This document shows, in pieces, positions 24,364 through 33,927 of a stretch of DNA of 64,000 bases (position 1 is the first letter of the stretch; every line of letters begins with the position of its first letter). The notes beneath the pieces were generated by a model that saw nothing but the letters and a program-made list of their open reading frames with translations, was not told the origin of the DNA and did not search any database. Source of the stretch: Plecoglossus altivelis (taxonomy: Eukaryota > Chordata > Actinopteri > Osmeriformes > Plecoglossidae); contig BROE01000023.1 in assembly GCA_036571765.1 (NCBI GenBank), forward strand, positions 6,111,272 to 6,175,271, read 5' to 3'. The translations under genes were made by a program, and so were the position numbers.

Positions 24364-25348
24364 TCATGTGGGCATAGGAGGGTATAGTCCAGCCATGGGT
24401 GGGGCCTGCGGGGCATAGGGGGGCTGGGAGGGGTGCAGTGTGACCTGCACCATGCCTGGGGGGGCAGTGGGGGTGGCGTTGATCTGGGTGGGGCTGCGGC
24501 GTGCTTTGAGCTCGCGGGCCATCTGACACCAGCTGCAGCTGGAGCAGCAGGTCACCATGCAGCAGTCGTCAGCGATGCTGCCCTGGTTTGGAGACGTGGA
24601 GAGTCGTTAAAATACAGAGAAAATCGTTTCTATTCGCAACCTGTAAATGATTGAAGGGCTGATTCTATATGTTCTATGTTTGCACATTCCTGCCACAGTA
24701 AATTATGTGCTTGTATATCTTGCATAGCGGATAAAACTGATTCTGATTCAGTTAAAATGATGGGAACATCAGGTATATTACTTGAGTAGCAAGAGGTCCT
24801 TTTGATCTGTCAGTATTTTGTTCAGTACCTGTATGTGGTACCTCTCCCTCAAGGTGCTCCTGAGGGCCAGAGATACAGGAGGGATTATTCCACCACCAAA
24901 CATGTCCAGCAGGGGGAGACAGTGAGACTCCCTGAGGCCTGCGCTCACCTGACACGCCAGGCAGCACGGACACCAGAACCCCAGACAACCTGCAGGATGT
25001 ATTAGGACAGTCAGGAACACACACACACACGCACACACACACACAAAGGTAGACACACAAACGCAGGCTGGTGCAAACACAGACAAGCACACATACGCAC
25101 TCACGCAGGTAGGCGAACACAGGTTTACACACACACACACACATTTGAAGTTGTGTTTGGAATGAAAAGTGTTAGCAGTTGCCTGATGCTGACGACACAG
25201 TTTAAAGGTATAGCTTTTAAAACAACACACAGATCTGGGTATCTTGACAGCAGTCAAACATCCCGCTGGACCACATGCCCGTTGTCAGCTGTGGGTCCTG
25301 GTAGGAACAGGGCTGGAAGGTCACGACCTGCATCGGCTGCACCGACAT
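24364..25348 (-). CDS. PLAC8/onzin-related (ponzr-like) protein, array copy 1, 3 coding exons
   Basis: Small cysteine-rich PLAC8-domain protein. Exons in transcript order: 25348-25231, 24989-24829, 24582-24364. They total 498 nt, 165 aa. The core shows the family pattern: DCCQD..ICC, then LGFWCPCCLACQ, CLPLLDMFGGG and RSTLRERYHIQ, then GSIADDCCMVTCC and CSWCQMARELK. The C-terminal tail is long and Pro-rich (ends YPPMPT). Family members are membrane-associated, and zebrafish Ponzr1 is tied to kidney and pharyngeal arch development. The exact role of this paralog is unknown. The start is the first ATG of exon 2, just after a likely acceptor, so a 5' UTR exon lies upstream. The first donor is atct|gtgtgt, weaker than the gtgagt of copies 2 and 4. 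Confidence 0.88.
24690..24755 (+). mobile_element. LINE-type 3' tail fragment
   Basis: The motif tgcttgtatatcttgcat is followed by a gataaaactgattctgattc end. It matches the fragment at 29545-29602 and is typical of the short 3' terminus of L2/CR1-like non-LTR elements, which end in GATTCT-type repeats. Only the tail is present, inside a PLAC8-family intron. Confidence 0.5.
25018..25144. repeat. CA microsatellite in PLAC8-family copy 1 intron
   Basis: Degenerate CA repeats start about 30 bp outside the 3' splice site of exon 24829-24989. Copies 2 and 3 carry CA repeats at the same intron position. Confidence 0.9.
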
Positions 25349-26109
25349 GGCTGAACTTGGGACACAACTAAAACCGTCAGATCACGTTAGATCTAGAAAT
25401 GGCTGAAACGTGTCATAGACAAACATTATATACCACCCCGCCCCCCCCTCCTGGGTCAAGATTCATCATGACTTAGTTCTTAGGTCCAGAAAAGGATAAT
25501 TGTGTCACGAATGTTGTGTGGGTTCTGCAGTTTAGCGATGATATCACATGAAAGCGGTTGTCAGGGTGTCTGTCCCTGCAGCCTATGAGGGCCTGTCGCC
25601 TTCCAGAAACACAGCTGCTCCATTTCATGATCGAGGCCCGGGTACAGTAAGCTACATTCTTAAATATTACTGCCCTTGTGATTCAAAGAAACTGTATTCA
25701 GTATGAGGTTAGAATATATTGGTATACCAGAATGTAGTCTTGAGCGAGGACACCTAACGTCATGTATATAACTCTATGTAGCTGTTATGGTGCCTTTAAT
25801 ATAATTTAGTCCTCTTTAACCACAAGAACTCTTCTTAGATTCTATGAGACTTGATATTTACGGAAAAGAATGTTGCAGGTTACGAAGCAACCTAACATAA
25901 CCTACGCAAACACTTCGAGAACAACAAGAATGTGAAGTAAACGAAAGCAGTCCAAAGTGGGATGCAATACATGTATGATATTTGACTGGAAAATGAAATG
26001 AGCACCTACCGAAAGAAGAGGAAGATCTGGTCTGGTCCTTGTCTTGTTTGAGATGGAAACAGGATAACAGACCAAATCCACCTCCCAGGATGTATACACG
26101 CACGCGCAT

Positions 26110-26147
<38 letters not shown>

Positions 26148-26752
26148 ACACACACACACACACACACAGGCGCAGGTAATGTAAACAGAATTAATGAGCA
26201 GGTAATAACCACACGTCTGTGTTCCCCTTGTTGCCAACCGAATGCCCTCAAGGCAGAAGGTTGTCCCTGGCGACCAAGTGGGCGTGGCTCGAAGAGAACG
26301 GATTAAGAAGGAGCCATCGCGTGTGTGAAACAAAAGTGGCCACGTAAGTGGGCACCTGTATCTGTGTGTTCCTCACCTCGTTTCCCCTTCCTTGTTCCCC
26401 GGCCAACCCATGGATCTAGTCCACCTACATCACCTCTCCACTCCTCCCTAGACGCCGACAACATCTTGGGAACGCAGTTCACATTGTGGTTCATTCAAGA
26501 GATTAGAAACAGTCATTTTCACCAGAGTCACTGTGTTCGATATCCAGAATGTTTTTATTTTCATCAGCAGTTCACCATAGCGTAGCACACAGTATAGCAT
26601 CATTTGAAAGGACAATTTTGTTTCGGTTCTTTGGAAGGCTAGAACAGAACAATAGCAGAACCGCGCTGACTGAGTAGAACCTCCACTTTTTCTTCATAGC
26701 TTGGACCATGTCATGGCAGCAAAGGCTCGTCCTGTTGATTGGTAGGGGCAGC
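25349..26752. other. Spacer between PLAC8-family copies 1 and 2
   Basis: No coding exon is seen. It includes the upstream region of copy 1, a CA microsatellite at 26110-26168, and the 3' UTR of copy 2 with an AATAAA (minus strand) at 26554-26559. Confidence 0.6.
26110..26168. repeat. (CA)n microsatellite
   Basis: CA run with a single gtacac interruption, in the spacer between array copies 1 and 2. Confidence 0.95.
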
Positions 26753-27366
26753 TTACATGCCGGGTTGCTGAGGGAGGAACTGTGCGTTCGGACTGTCATA
26801 GTTCACGAAGGTGGTGACGGTGGTGGACTTCTGGACTGCAGCGCGGCGAACCTTGAGCTCGCGGGCCATCTGACACCAGCTGCAGCTGGAGCAGCAGGTC
26901 ACCATGCAGCAGTCGTCAGCGATGCTGCCCTGGTTTGGAGACGTGGAGAGTCATTAATATACCGAAAAGAAAGTTTCTATGAACATCCTTACTGAGTGTC
27001 TGTGTTGTGTTTGCTGGGCTATCAACCACCATTTTACCACAACATGAAAATGATCTGTCCCATCATCTTTTTCCAGAATAATTTCATTTTAATGGCAGAG
27101 ATGTTACTATGTGTTGTAAAGATAAGAGGGATTAGCACACGTGTAAACATTGAGGTGTTTTAGTCATCTGTTCAGTACCTGTATGTGGTACCTCCCCCTC
27201 AACGAGCTCCTGAGGGCCAGAGATATAGGAGGGATCGTTCCACCACAGAACATGTCCAGCAGGGGGAGACAGAGACACTCCCCGAGGTCTGAGCTCACCT
27301 GACACGCCAGGCAGCACGGACACCAGAACCCCATGCAACCTGCAGGGAGTATGAGGACAGTCAGGA

Positions 27367-27411
<45 letters not shown>

Positions 27412-27637
27412 TGTACACATGCAAACACAAACGAGCAAGCATCCATGTAAATGTGTTTTCGACGCGCAAATTGGGAGAAGACATCAACAAAATACGTGCA
27501 TGTGTGGCGTTTGGTTGACACTCACAGATCTGCATGTCTTCGCAGCAGTCAAAGGGTCCGCTGCTCCACATCTCAGTCGTCGTGTCTGTGGTAAGCAGAA
27601 CCGTCTCAGGCTGCCTGGTCGCCACTGACATCGCCAT
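26753..27637 (-). CDS. PLAC8/onzin-related (ponzr-like) protein, array copy 2, 3 coding exons
   Basis: Exons in transcript order: 27637-27526, 27339-27179, 26929-26753. They total 450 nt, 149 aa. The PLAC8 core is complete: DCCEDMQICC, MGFWCPCCLACQ, CLPLLDMFCGG, RYHIQ, GSIADDCC and SWCQMARELK. The N-terminus is Thr-rich. The tail is short and polar (ends FLPQQPGM) and unrelated to the tails of the other copies. The DNA of the last exon's core and the adjoining intron is almost identical to copy 1. The start at 27637 (MAMS) follows a good acceptor; an alternative in-frame ATG lies two codons in (27631). The donor of the first coding exon is a consensus gtgagt. It is probably regulated separately from copy 1, since each has its own upstream region, but no promoter motif is convincing. 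Confidence 0.88.
27366..27410. repeat. CA microsatellite in PLAC8-family copy 2 intron
   Basis: CA run at the same intron position as in copies 1 and 3, following the shared sequence aggacagtcaggaacacaca. Confidence 0.9.
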
Positions 27638-27699
27638 GGCTGCGCTGTGGACACCAATGAGTTCATTCATATCGACGTCAAAACCTACCGCTGAAACCC

Positions 27700-28085
27700 A
27701 TGCATCCATCCATTGTCTACTGCTAATCCCCGGGAGGGATTGCAGTGCCGCTTGTTCCCATTTTGGGGTCACGGGTGACTGGTACCTAACCCCAGTAGCT
27801 TTCGGGCCACAGGCAGGGTACACCCTGGACTGGGACACAGACAACCATTCACTCACACCTACTCTCTAGGGGCAATTTTCAATATACCAATTAACCTATC
27901 CCACGCATGTCTGTGGATGGTGGGAGGAAGCCGGAGTGCCCGGAGAGAACCCACGGTAACATGGGGAGGACATGCAGACTCCACCCAGAGAGATCATGTG
28001 ATGTTGGATTTGGCCCAAGAATCGAACCCATGATCTCCGTCCTGAGAGGCAAGGGCTCTAACTGCACTGCCACCATGCACCCCAC
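27700..28085 (-). mobile_element. tRNA-headed SINE-like dispersed repeat
   Basis: Read on the minus strand, the element opens with a tRNA-like head. This has an A-box-like segment (tggcagtgcagttagagc) and a B-box-like segment (gggttcgattc) from about 28085. The body carries the well-known fish repeat core (ggtttcctcccacagtcc type, here diverged). It ends in an ATGGATGG tail, seen on the plus strand as catccatccat near 27700. It lies just upstream of PLAC8-family copy 2. I cannot assign the family name with certainty. Confidence 0.7.
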
Positions 28086-29544
28086 CACTGAAACTCAAAT
28101 GAACACAAACAGTGCGATCACATATTTCCATGCAGTGTGCGTGCCAGCATGTTTCCTGGTAACCTGACCGCAAGACGTCATTTTTCTTCCTGGCAATTTT
28201 CATTGCCTCTTGAATAACTTGTAAATATCTCGGTGTAACATGAGAAAGTATATGTACACAGTGTTCAGACTGGTAGGTAAGTGTCTGTAACATAATTGAC
28301 ATTAAATACAAAAAGGTAGAAAGGATTCTGGCTCTTAATTGAGAGATTTTTATGGAACAGCTCAGCTGGGACAATTATACCAAAACTGAGCGATACAAAC
28401 CTGTCCATGCAAGACGACTTTCACGTTTCTCAAAAAAATGAACGTTTCATCCAAGACAGAAACTTCTCTTAGTGGTGAAGAGCAGCTGCACTGTTCAACA
28501 GTGTGAACACGTTGGCAATCCTCATTGAATTCGCCTTTTTACAGACAACATTTGAATCCCACAAAGGATTGATCTCAGGATATATATTTGTCACACTCTC
28601 GATAATCATATTTATGATTTGTTCCACCACGCTCAGGTGCTCCAGATCTTTATCAAACGCAGGCTTCCGTTGTGCATCAGTCTCAGGAAGTGTGAGGTTT
28701 CCTTAGAGTCACAACGTGGACTGAGAGAGCATGGTATAAACATTTCATTGGCCTATGAAACTTTTTGAACCTATATCTGATCTCTTTTCTAGATGGGCTG
28801 ATGCTGGATCCACTCTGGTTTTTGAGGGTTTAGTTATAAGTTCATCTAAATCACCTCAAGTTTCTAAGACAGGAGAAGAGATGGCAGGAGTGTGTCCTAC
28901 ACGCAAACATACCTGGTTTTTGAACAGACTTTTATGAAATAACGTTCCTAGATTCCCAGATTGTTTTGTCATCTTACACGAGTTTGAATTTCTTACCCTT
29001 CCTTCAGTAGGTCTCGTCACAAAAGCTACCCTGGTCTGCGTGTGATGAACGTTCTCTCCTCAATTTCTCCAGACCTTTCTGAGACCGAGATGGTTATCTC
29101 CTGTCCCCAACTCAAACGTCCAATCCTCTTGCAGCAACGCGAGAGAAGGACCATTCGGAGGATATCAGTCATCAAGCTTCCTGTTTGGTTAGTGGAGCCA
29201 TGCTTCAAGCATTGTGGTTTCCGTTTCATTTCGTCTTCGTTTGTGGTTGAAGTCGAGAGGCAGGTGCTGTTTCACAGAGGGCAGAATCTGTTGAACTCCA
29301 AGGGTGGAGATTTATGACAAGATCTTCCATTTAACTGTTGACTGTCAAAGGCCTTGGTTAGACTTGTGTCTGGTCTCTTGTCAAACGGTCTTCAATCATT
29401 CAATAAGGGTATTCCTGCCAGATACTGATAGTGTCAGAAAACAAAGATAGTAGGTTTGGCTTTCGAGATGTTAAGGGTGTTAGCAGGGCAGGGACAGACT
29501 TGCACTGTGTCCAGTGTAAGCAACGTCAGAGTCACAATTCATAC

Positions 29545-29602
29545 ATATTCTGTGCTTGTATATCTTGCATGGCGAATAAAACCAATTCTGATTCTGATTC
29601 TG
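29545..29602 (+). mobile_element. LINE-type 3' tail fragment
   Basis: Ends in a tandem gattct array after tgcttgtatatcttgcatgg. It closely matches 24690-24755. It is typical of 5'-truncated L2/CR1-like non-LTR insertions; only the tail can be recognised. Confidence 0.55.
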
Positions 29603-29940
29603 ATATATCATTTTTTTTTATTACATACATATTGTAAATCCATCCCCAGTCCACCTCAAACTAATGGGCTTGGTATTGTTTGTATTACCAATACCACCCA
29701 CCCAAAGTGGATCATGTGTCAAAACTCAAGTTCATCGTTAATAACACTTTTTCTAAGCAGAGTCGCAGAGAGCTTCTCACGTGCCGGTAAAACTGGACCC
29801 TTATCAACCTAAGATTCCCACAGCAGACATGCAAAAGAAGAATAGCTAAAAGCAACACGATCCAATTAGGCATCCTATATGCACCACTATTCTCTTAGCG
29901 CTTGTCTTTTGAAAAGAACCGTTTGGGGGCCAATCGTCCA

Positions 29941-30795
29941 TTAGGCTTTCGTCCCCTCGCTGTTGGTTGTACGGTGAGTGGAGGGGTTTGTAGCGGTGTG
30001 GATGGGGCTGCGGCGGGCCTTGAGCTCGCGGGCCATCTGACACTGGCTGCAGCTGGAGCAGCAGGTGACCACGCAGCAGTCGTCGGCGATACCGCCCTGC
30101 AGGAAGCATGGAGGGTGAAAGGGTGAAAGGATGAATGATGCGATGAGTGAACATGCCTGGTGAACGTACCTTGAAATAACGATAGTGCGGCGTTTGGTTC
30201 ATGTTCAGGCCTGGCTGACATATTCAAAGTCTAAGCTCGTTTCTTAACTACGTGTACAAAACATGCTGATGACATGCGTCAGTGTTTTGTTCAGTACCTG
30301 AATGCGGTACCTCTCCCTGAAGGTGCTCCTGAGGGCCAGAGATACAGGAGGGATCATTCCACCACCGAACATGTCCAGCAGGGGGAGACAGTAACACTCC
30401 CCGAGGTCCGAGCTCACCTGACACGCCAGGCAGCACGGACACCAGCACCCCAGACAACCTGCAGGGAGTATGAGGACAGTCAGGAACACACACGCACACA
30501 CATTTGCATAGAGAAAAGCAAGCCAGAAGTCTGACACATAGACACCCATGCAAACACACATTAGCATTTTTTGTTTCAATCTGTAAAACATGTCGAATAT
30601 GAATAGACCTGGAACACATCTAATATCTTATTTACAACACAGTTAAATGGATGGGTTGGGCTTCCTTTGGCACTGACAGATGTGCATGTCTTCACAGCAG
30701 TCACAGACATCGCTGGTCCACACTTCAGTCTTCAGGCCTGCTGGAGGCAGTAGCAACCCAGGCTGATGCGTTACCACGGACACGGGATAAGACAT
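29941..30795 (-). CDS. PLAC8/onzin-related (ponzr-like) protein, array copy 3, 3 coding exons
   Basis: Exons in transcript order: 30795-30678, 30458-30298, 30096-29941. They total 435 nt, 144 aa. The core is as in the other copies: DCCEDMHICC, LGCWCPCCLACQ, CYCLPLLDMFGGG, RERYRIQ, GGIADDCCVVTCC and QCQMARELK. The middle exon is close to copy 1 at the DNA level. The last exon differs and ends with a short Thr/Ser-rich tail (NSEGTKA). The donor of the first coding exon is gtcagt. The next minus-strand gene upstream is fxr2, about 3.1 kb beyond, with SINE and LINE debris and a (TA)n tract between. Confidence 0.88.
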
Positions 30796-30995
30796 GGCTG
30801 CAATATCGACACAAATAGGTTAATCAGGTCAGAAAGTATCCAGTATACATAAAAGAAAATGACCAGTCCCCCAACTTCCTAAAGTTCAAATAAGATCATT
30901 CCTGCTCTGCACAGACAGCTTCAAAGCTTTTGTTTTTGTATAAAAAAGATGCCTTCTTTCATTCATGACTCACCTGTTCTGTCTTCCACTTTAAC

Positions 30996-31054
30996 ATATA
31001 TATAATATATATATATATATATATAGTATATATATATTATAAATATATATATAT

Positions 31055-31106
<52 letters not shown>
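30996..31106. repeat. (TA)n microsatellite
   Basis: About 110 bp of nearly pure TA dinucleotide, self-complementary and able to form hairpins or cruciforms. It lies between array copy 3 and the fxr2 3' end. Confidence 0.97.
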
Positions 31107-31108
<2 letters not shown>

Positions 31109-31939
31109 AATCCATACACTTTGATAGTTTGCTAGATTAATGTGTATGTGTTGTGTACTTTGTCTCACTTATTATTTAGGTGTTCATTGGATTCAAGACA
31201 AAAACTAGAAGACTGTCGAGACCAGGACTAACAATGAATTAACAAGAGCGCTGAAAAAGGTTTAGACGTTCAAAAGCCAAATCTGGAAATAAAGGTGTAC
31301 AAAGGATATAATATGGCGACTGCCCCCTGAGGCTGTTCTTCCATGTAAGTACTGGGTATTCAATTGTATTGGTGATGAAACAATTCGCTCCCAAAGCATT
31401 TCATCGCTAAATCTGCTACTGAAGCAACCCACACAACATTCGTGTTGACAAAAATTATCTTTTCCTGGAAACCCCCTACTGAAACAGATTGTGCATTAAG
31501 CAATCTTAGCTGTGCGGTTATATCTCCCATGGGCATTTCGATACGATATCCCCGGAGACCGATCCAAAGATCATGAAGTATCCGTTCGTTTCTGTCGATC
31601 GGAAAACGATGAATGATTTTCATCAGAGGAATCCGACAACACATACCTGGAAGAGAGGTTTGGTGTCGTCTGTGTCCCGAAAAGGTCGAGATGAGAACAG
31701 CTAGAGTCATTAAATAGAGTTGAACGGGACAAGCACACCCCTCTCATGTCACAAGGTCACACCTGCATGTCTCTTTTTTCCGGTGATTACATCGGTTTGC
31801 GATCTGTGCGCATCGTTGTCAGAGGTTTACATTGTTCAGGCCAGTGCCGGCTTACCCTTTAGAGGGAAGTTAAAACAATGTGTGTAAAAAAATGAGTGGG
31901 GGGAACACAGGGAAGTGAAGGTAAGCTACTACAGCAGAA

Positions 31940-32520
31940 TCCATTCATTCACTACTGCTTATTCCTATTGGGGATTGCAGTGCCACTTATTCCTGTTCGG
32001 AGTCATGGGTGTCTGGAGCCTATCCCAAGGACTTTGGGCCTTGTGCGGGGGACACCCTGGACTGGGGCCAGCCAGTCACAGGGCTAACACAGACACACAG
32101 AAACCATTCACTCACTCACTAGGGGCAATTTAGAATTAACAATTAACCTGTCACATGCACATCCTTGGAGGGTGAGAGGAAACCGGAGAGCTCAGAGAGA
32201 ACCCATGGTAACACTTCCAGACTCCACCCCAGAGAGATGTTGGATTTGGGTTCTTTCCAAGCACTCCGTGAGTTCTCTCCAGGAACTCTGGCTTCCTCCC
32301 ACCGTGCATGTGATAGGTTAATCGGTAATTCTAAATTGCACCTTGTGAGTGAATGAATGTGAGAGTGAGTGGCCTGTGTCTCTGTGTTGGCCCCATGACT
32401 CACTGGGCCCAGCCCAGAGTGTACCCTGCCCTGGACCAAGAACTGAGCCTACAATCTCCTTATTGAGAGGCAAGAGCTCTAACCCCACTGCCACCCTGGA
32501 CCCCACCACAGAATTCATTC
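31940..32520 (-). mobile_element. Rearranged, fold-back copy of the SINE-like repeat
   Basis: This is the same element as at 27700-28085, with the tRNA-like head at about 32519 (minus strand) and the tail at about 31945. Internally, the distal half is present twice in opposite orientation: about 32050-32206 and, inverted, about 32270-32424. The two arms of about 155 bp surround a spacer of about 60 bp. Confidence 0.65.
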
Positions 32521-32659
32521 ATTTAGAACAAAAAAAAAAAACTGCTGTCATTTCAGTGCATGGTTAGACCTTAAGCATGAATAATCAACCCAAATCAATT
32601 GTCATTGTACTATTGCGATCCGGACAAGCCGCTGCGTCTGATCGCGTCGCCATCTTGCA

Positions 32660-33340
32660 GACCGCAAGACCCTCCGGCGGACAGTGAACACAGCTGCAAG
32701 GATCATCGGTGCCCCTCTCCCCTTCATCGTGGACATTTTCCACACACCACGCTCCAGCAAAGCCAATGGTATCATAAAGGACCCCATACAACCCTCCCAC
32801 AGTCTCTTCCAGCTCCTACCATCAGGTAGATGGTACCGGAGCATCAGAGCCCGCTCTGCCAGACTGCTCAACAGCTTTTTTCCCCAGGCTGTGAGAGTCC
32901 TGAACTTAGATCATCGCGCCCCTCTCTGAGACCCCATACAAACCCCATACCACCTGAAACATGGACCATCTGAAACTTGCACTAGTCACTTTTCACACAC
33001 ACTGATGTGTGTACGCAAATTCCACAAAAAGACTCAGTAATATCAGTAATATATGTATGTTTACATGCTCATGCACGACAAATCATACTGCACTGTTCCC
33101 CAGCCAGCTGCTTGAACTCACATTGTCTCTCTTTGCACATGTACAGTATTCAACGGAAGCATCTGTATAGTTTGTATTTTCTAGTTTATGTATAGGGAAA
33201 AAATGTATATTGATATTTACTTGATTGCTGTACGCCTGTATTTATGTAGCACCGTGGTTCTGTGAGGCACGACATTTCGTTCCACTGTATGTCCCCGCAT
33301 GTAGCGGAATGACAATAAAGCTCAACTTGAACTTGAACTA
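32660..33340 (+). mobile_element. 5'-truncated non-LTR retrotransposon (L2/CR1-like) 3' end
   Basis: A reading frame from about 32660 to 32929 resembles the C-terminal end of fish LINE reverse-transcriptase proteins: NTAARIIGAPLP, then SLFQLLPSGRWYRSIRARSA, then a NSFFPQAVRVLN-type ending. It is followed by a 3' UTR and a short terminal cttgaa repeat (about 33325-33340) after aataaag. Only the tail is present, so the element is dead. Confidence 0.75.
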
Positions 33341-33909
33341 TCGTGTAGGCTACACCGTCAACTGGGTGTGGAAACGGAGAGGATTAGCAAGTCATCACGG
33401 CTAGGAGAAACAGGACAAGCAGGATAACCGTGAACCTGGGAAGTACCTCGATCCCTACTGCTGTTACAAGAGTCAACAAGCAAACCCACCGCAGAAGAAA
33501 AAAAAACGGTAAATAATTATCTTCCGTGCGGAGCGACAGGTGGGTTAAAGCTGCATGGTGCTAGATGGCCAGCAGGTGGAGACAAACTAACACAATTCTA
33601 CCACACTGTCATCATCACCAGCCGACAGAGAAACTAAGACACGACCTACACTTCCATAACTACACAGATCAGCTACCTGCGACCTTGAAGATCGTTCATG
33701 TGTCGTGTGCTTAACACGAAAGATTTTATGCAATGACTAGGGTCAAACGTAATCGGTGGAACGCAAAGATATGACATGGTTTGCCAATCGTTTCTGACAG
33801 CACTGTTACAGGTCGGTTGAGTCTAAATGAAGTAACCAAGCCCAGGCAGGTTGCATGTCAAATTGCAAATTCAACCAAAGAGACACGAGATGAGAAATAT
33901 GTATCAAAC
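33341..33909. other. Unique spacer downstream of fxr2
   Basis: About 570 bp with no recognisable gene or repeat family. It lies between the LINE tail and the presumed fxr2 polyadenylation site. Confidence 0.5.
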
Positions 33910-33921
33910 AATGAAAAGTCC

Positions 33922-33927
33922 TTTATT
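33922..33927 (-). terminator. fxr2: Polyadenylation signal (AATAAA), probably of fxr2
   Basis: The plus strand reads tttatt within gtcctttattgcc, so the minus strand has a canonical AATAAA. It implies a 3' UTR of about 2.75 kb; earlier sites may also be used. Confidence 0.55.

Larger units (their letters stand above)
27638..29940. other. Spacer between PLAC8-family copies 2 and 3
   Basis: No gene is recognised. It contains a SINE-like element (27700-28085), mostly unique AT-rich DNA, a LINE-type tail (29545-29602) and the 3' flank of copy 3. Reading frames here are short and unlike known families. Confidence 0.6.

Noticed and set aside
27991..28085. tRNA-like sequence on the minus strand
   Set aside because: It has A- and B-box-like motifs, but the cloverleaf is degenerate and it is continuous with a SINE body and an ATGGATGG tail. 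It is a SINE head, not a tRNA gene.
31360..31710. 116-codon minus-strand frame
   Set aside because: Not repetitive, but no recognisable family, splice pattern or cysteine core. Left unannotated for lack of support.
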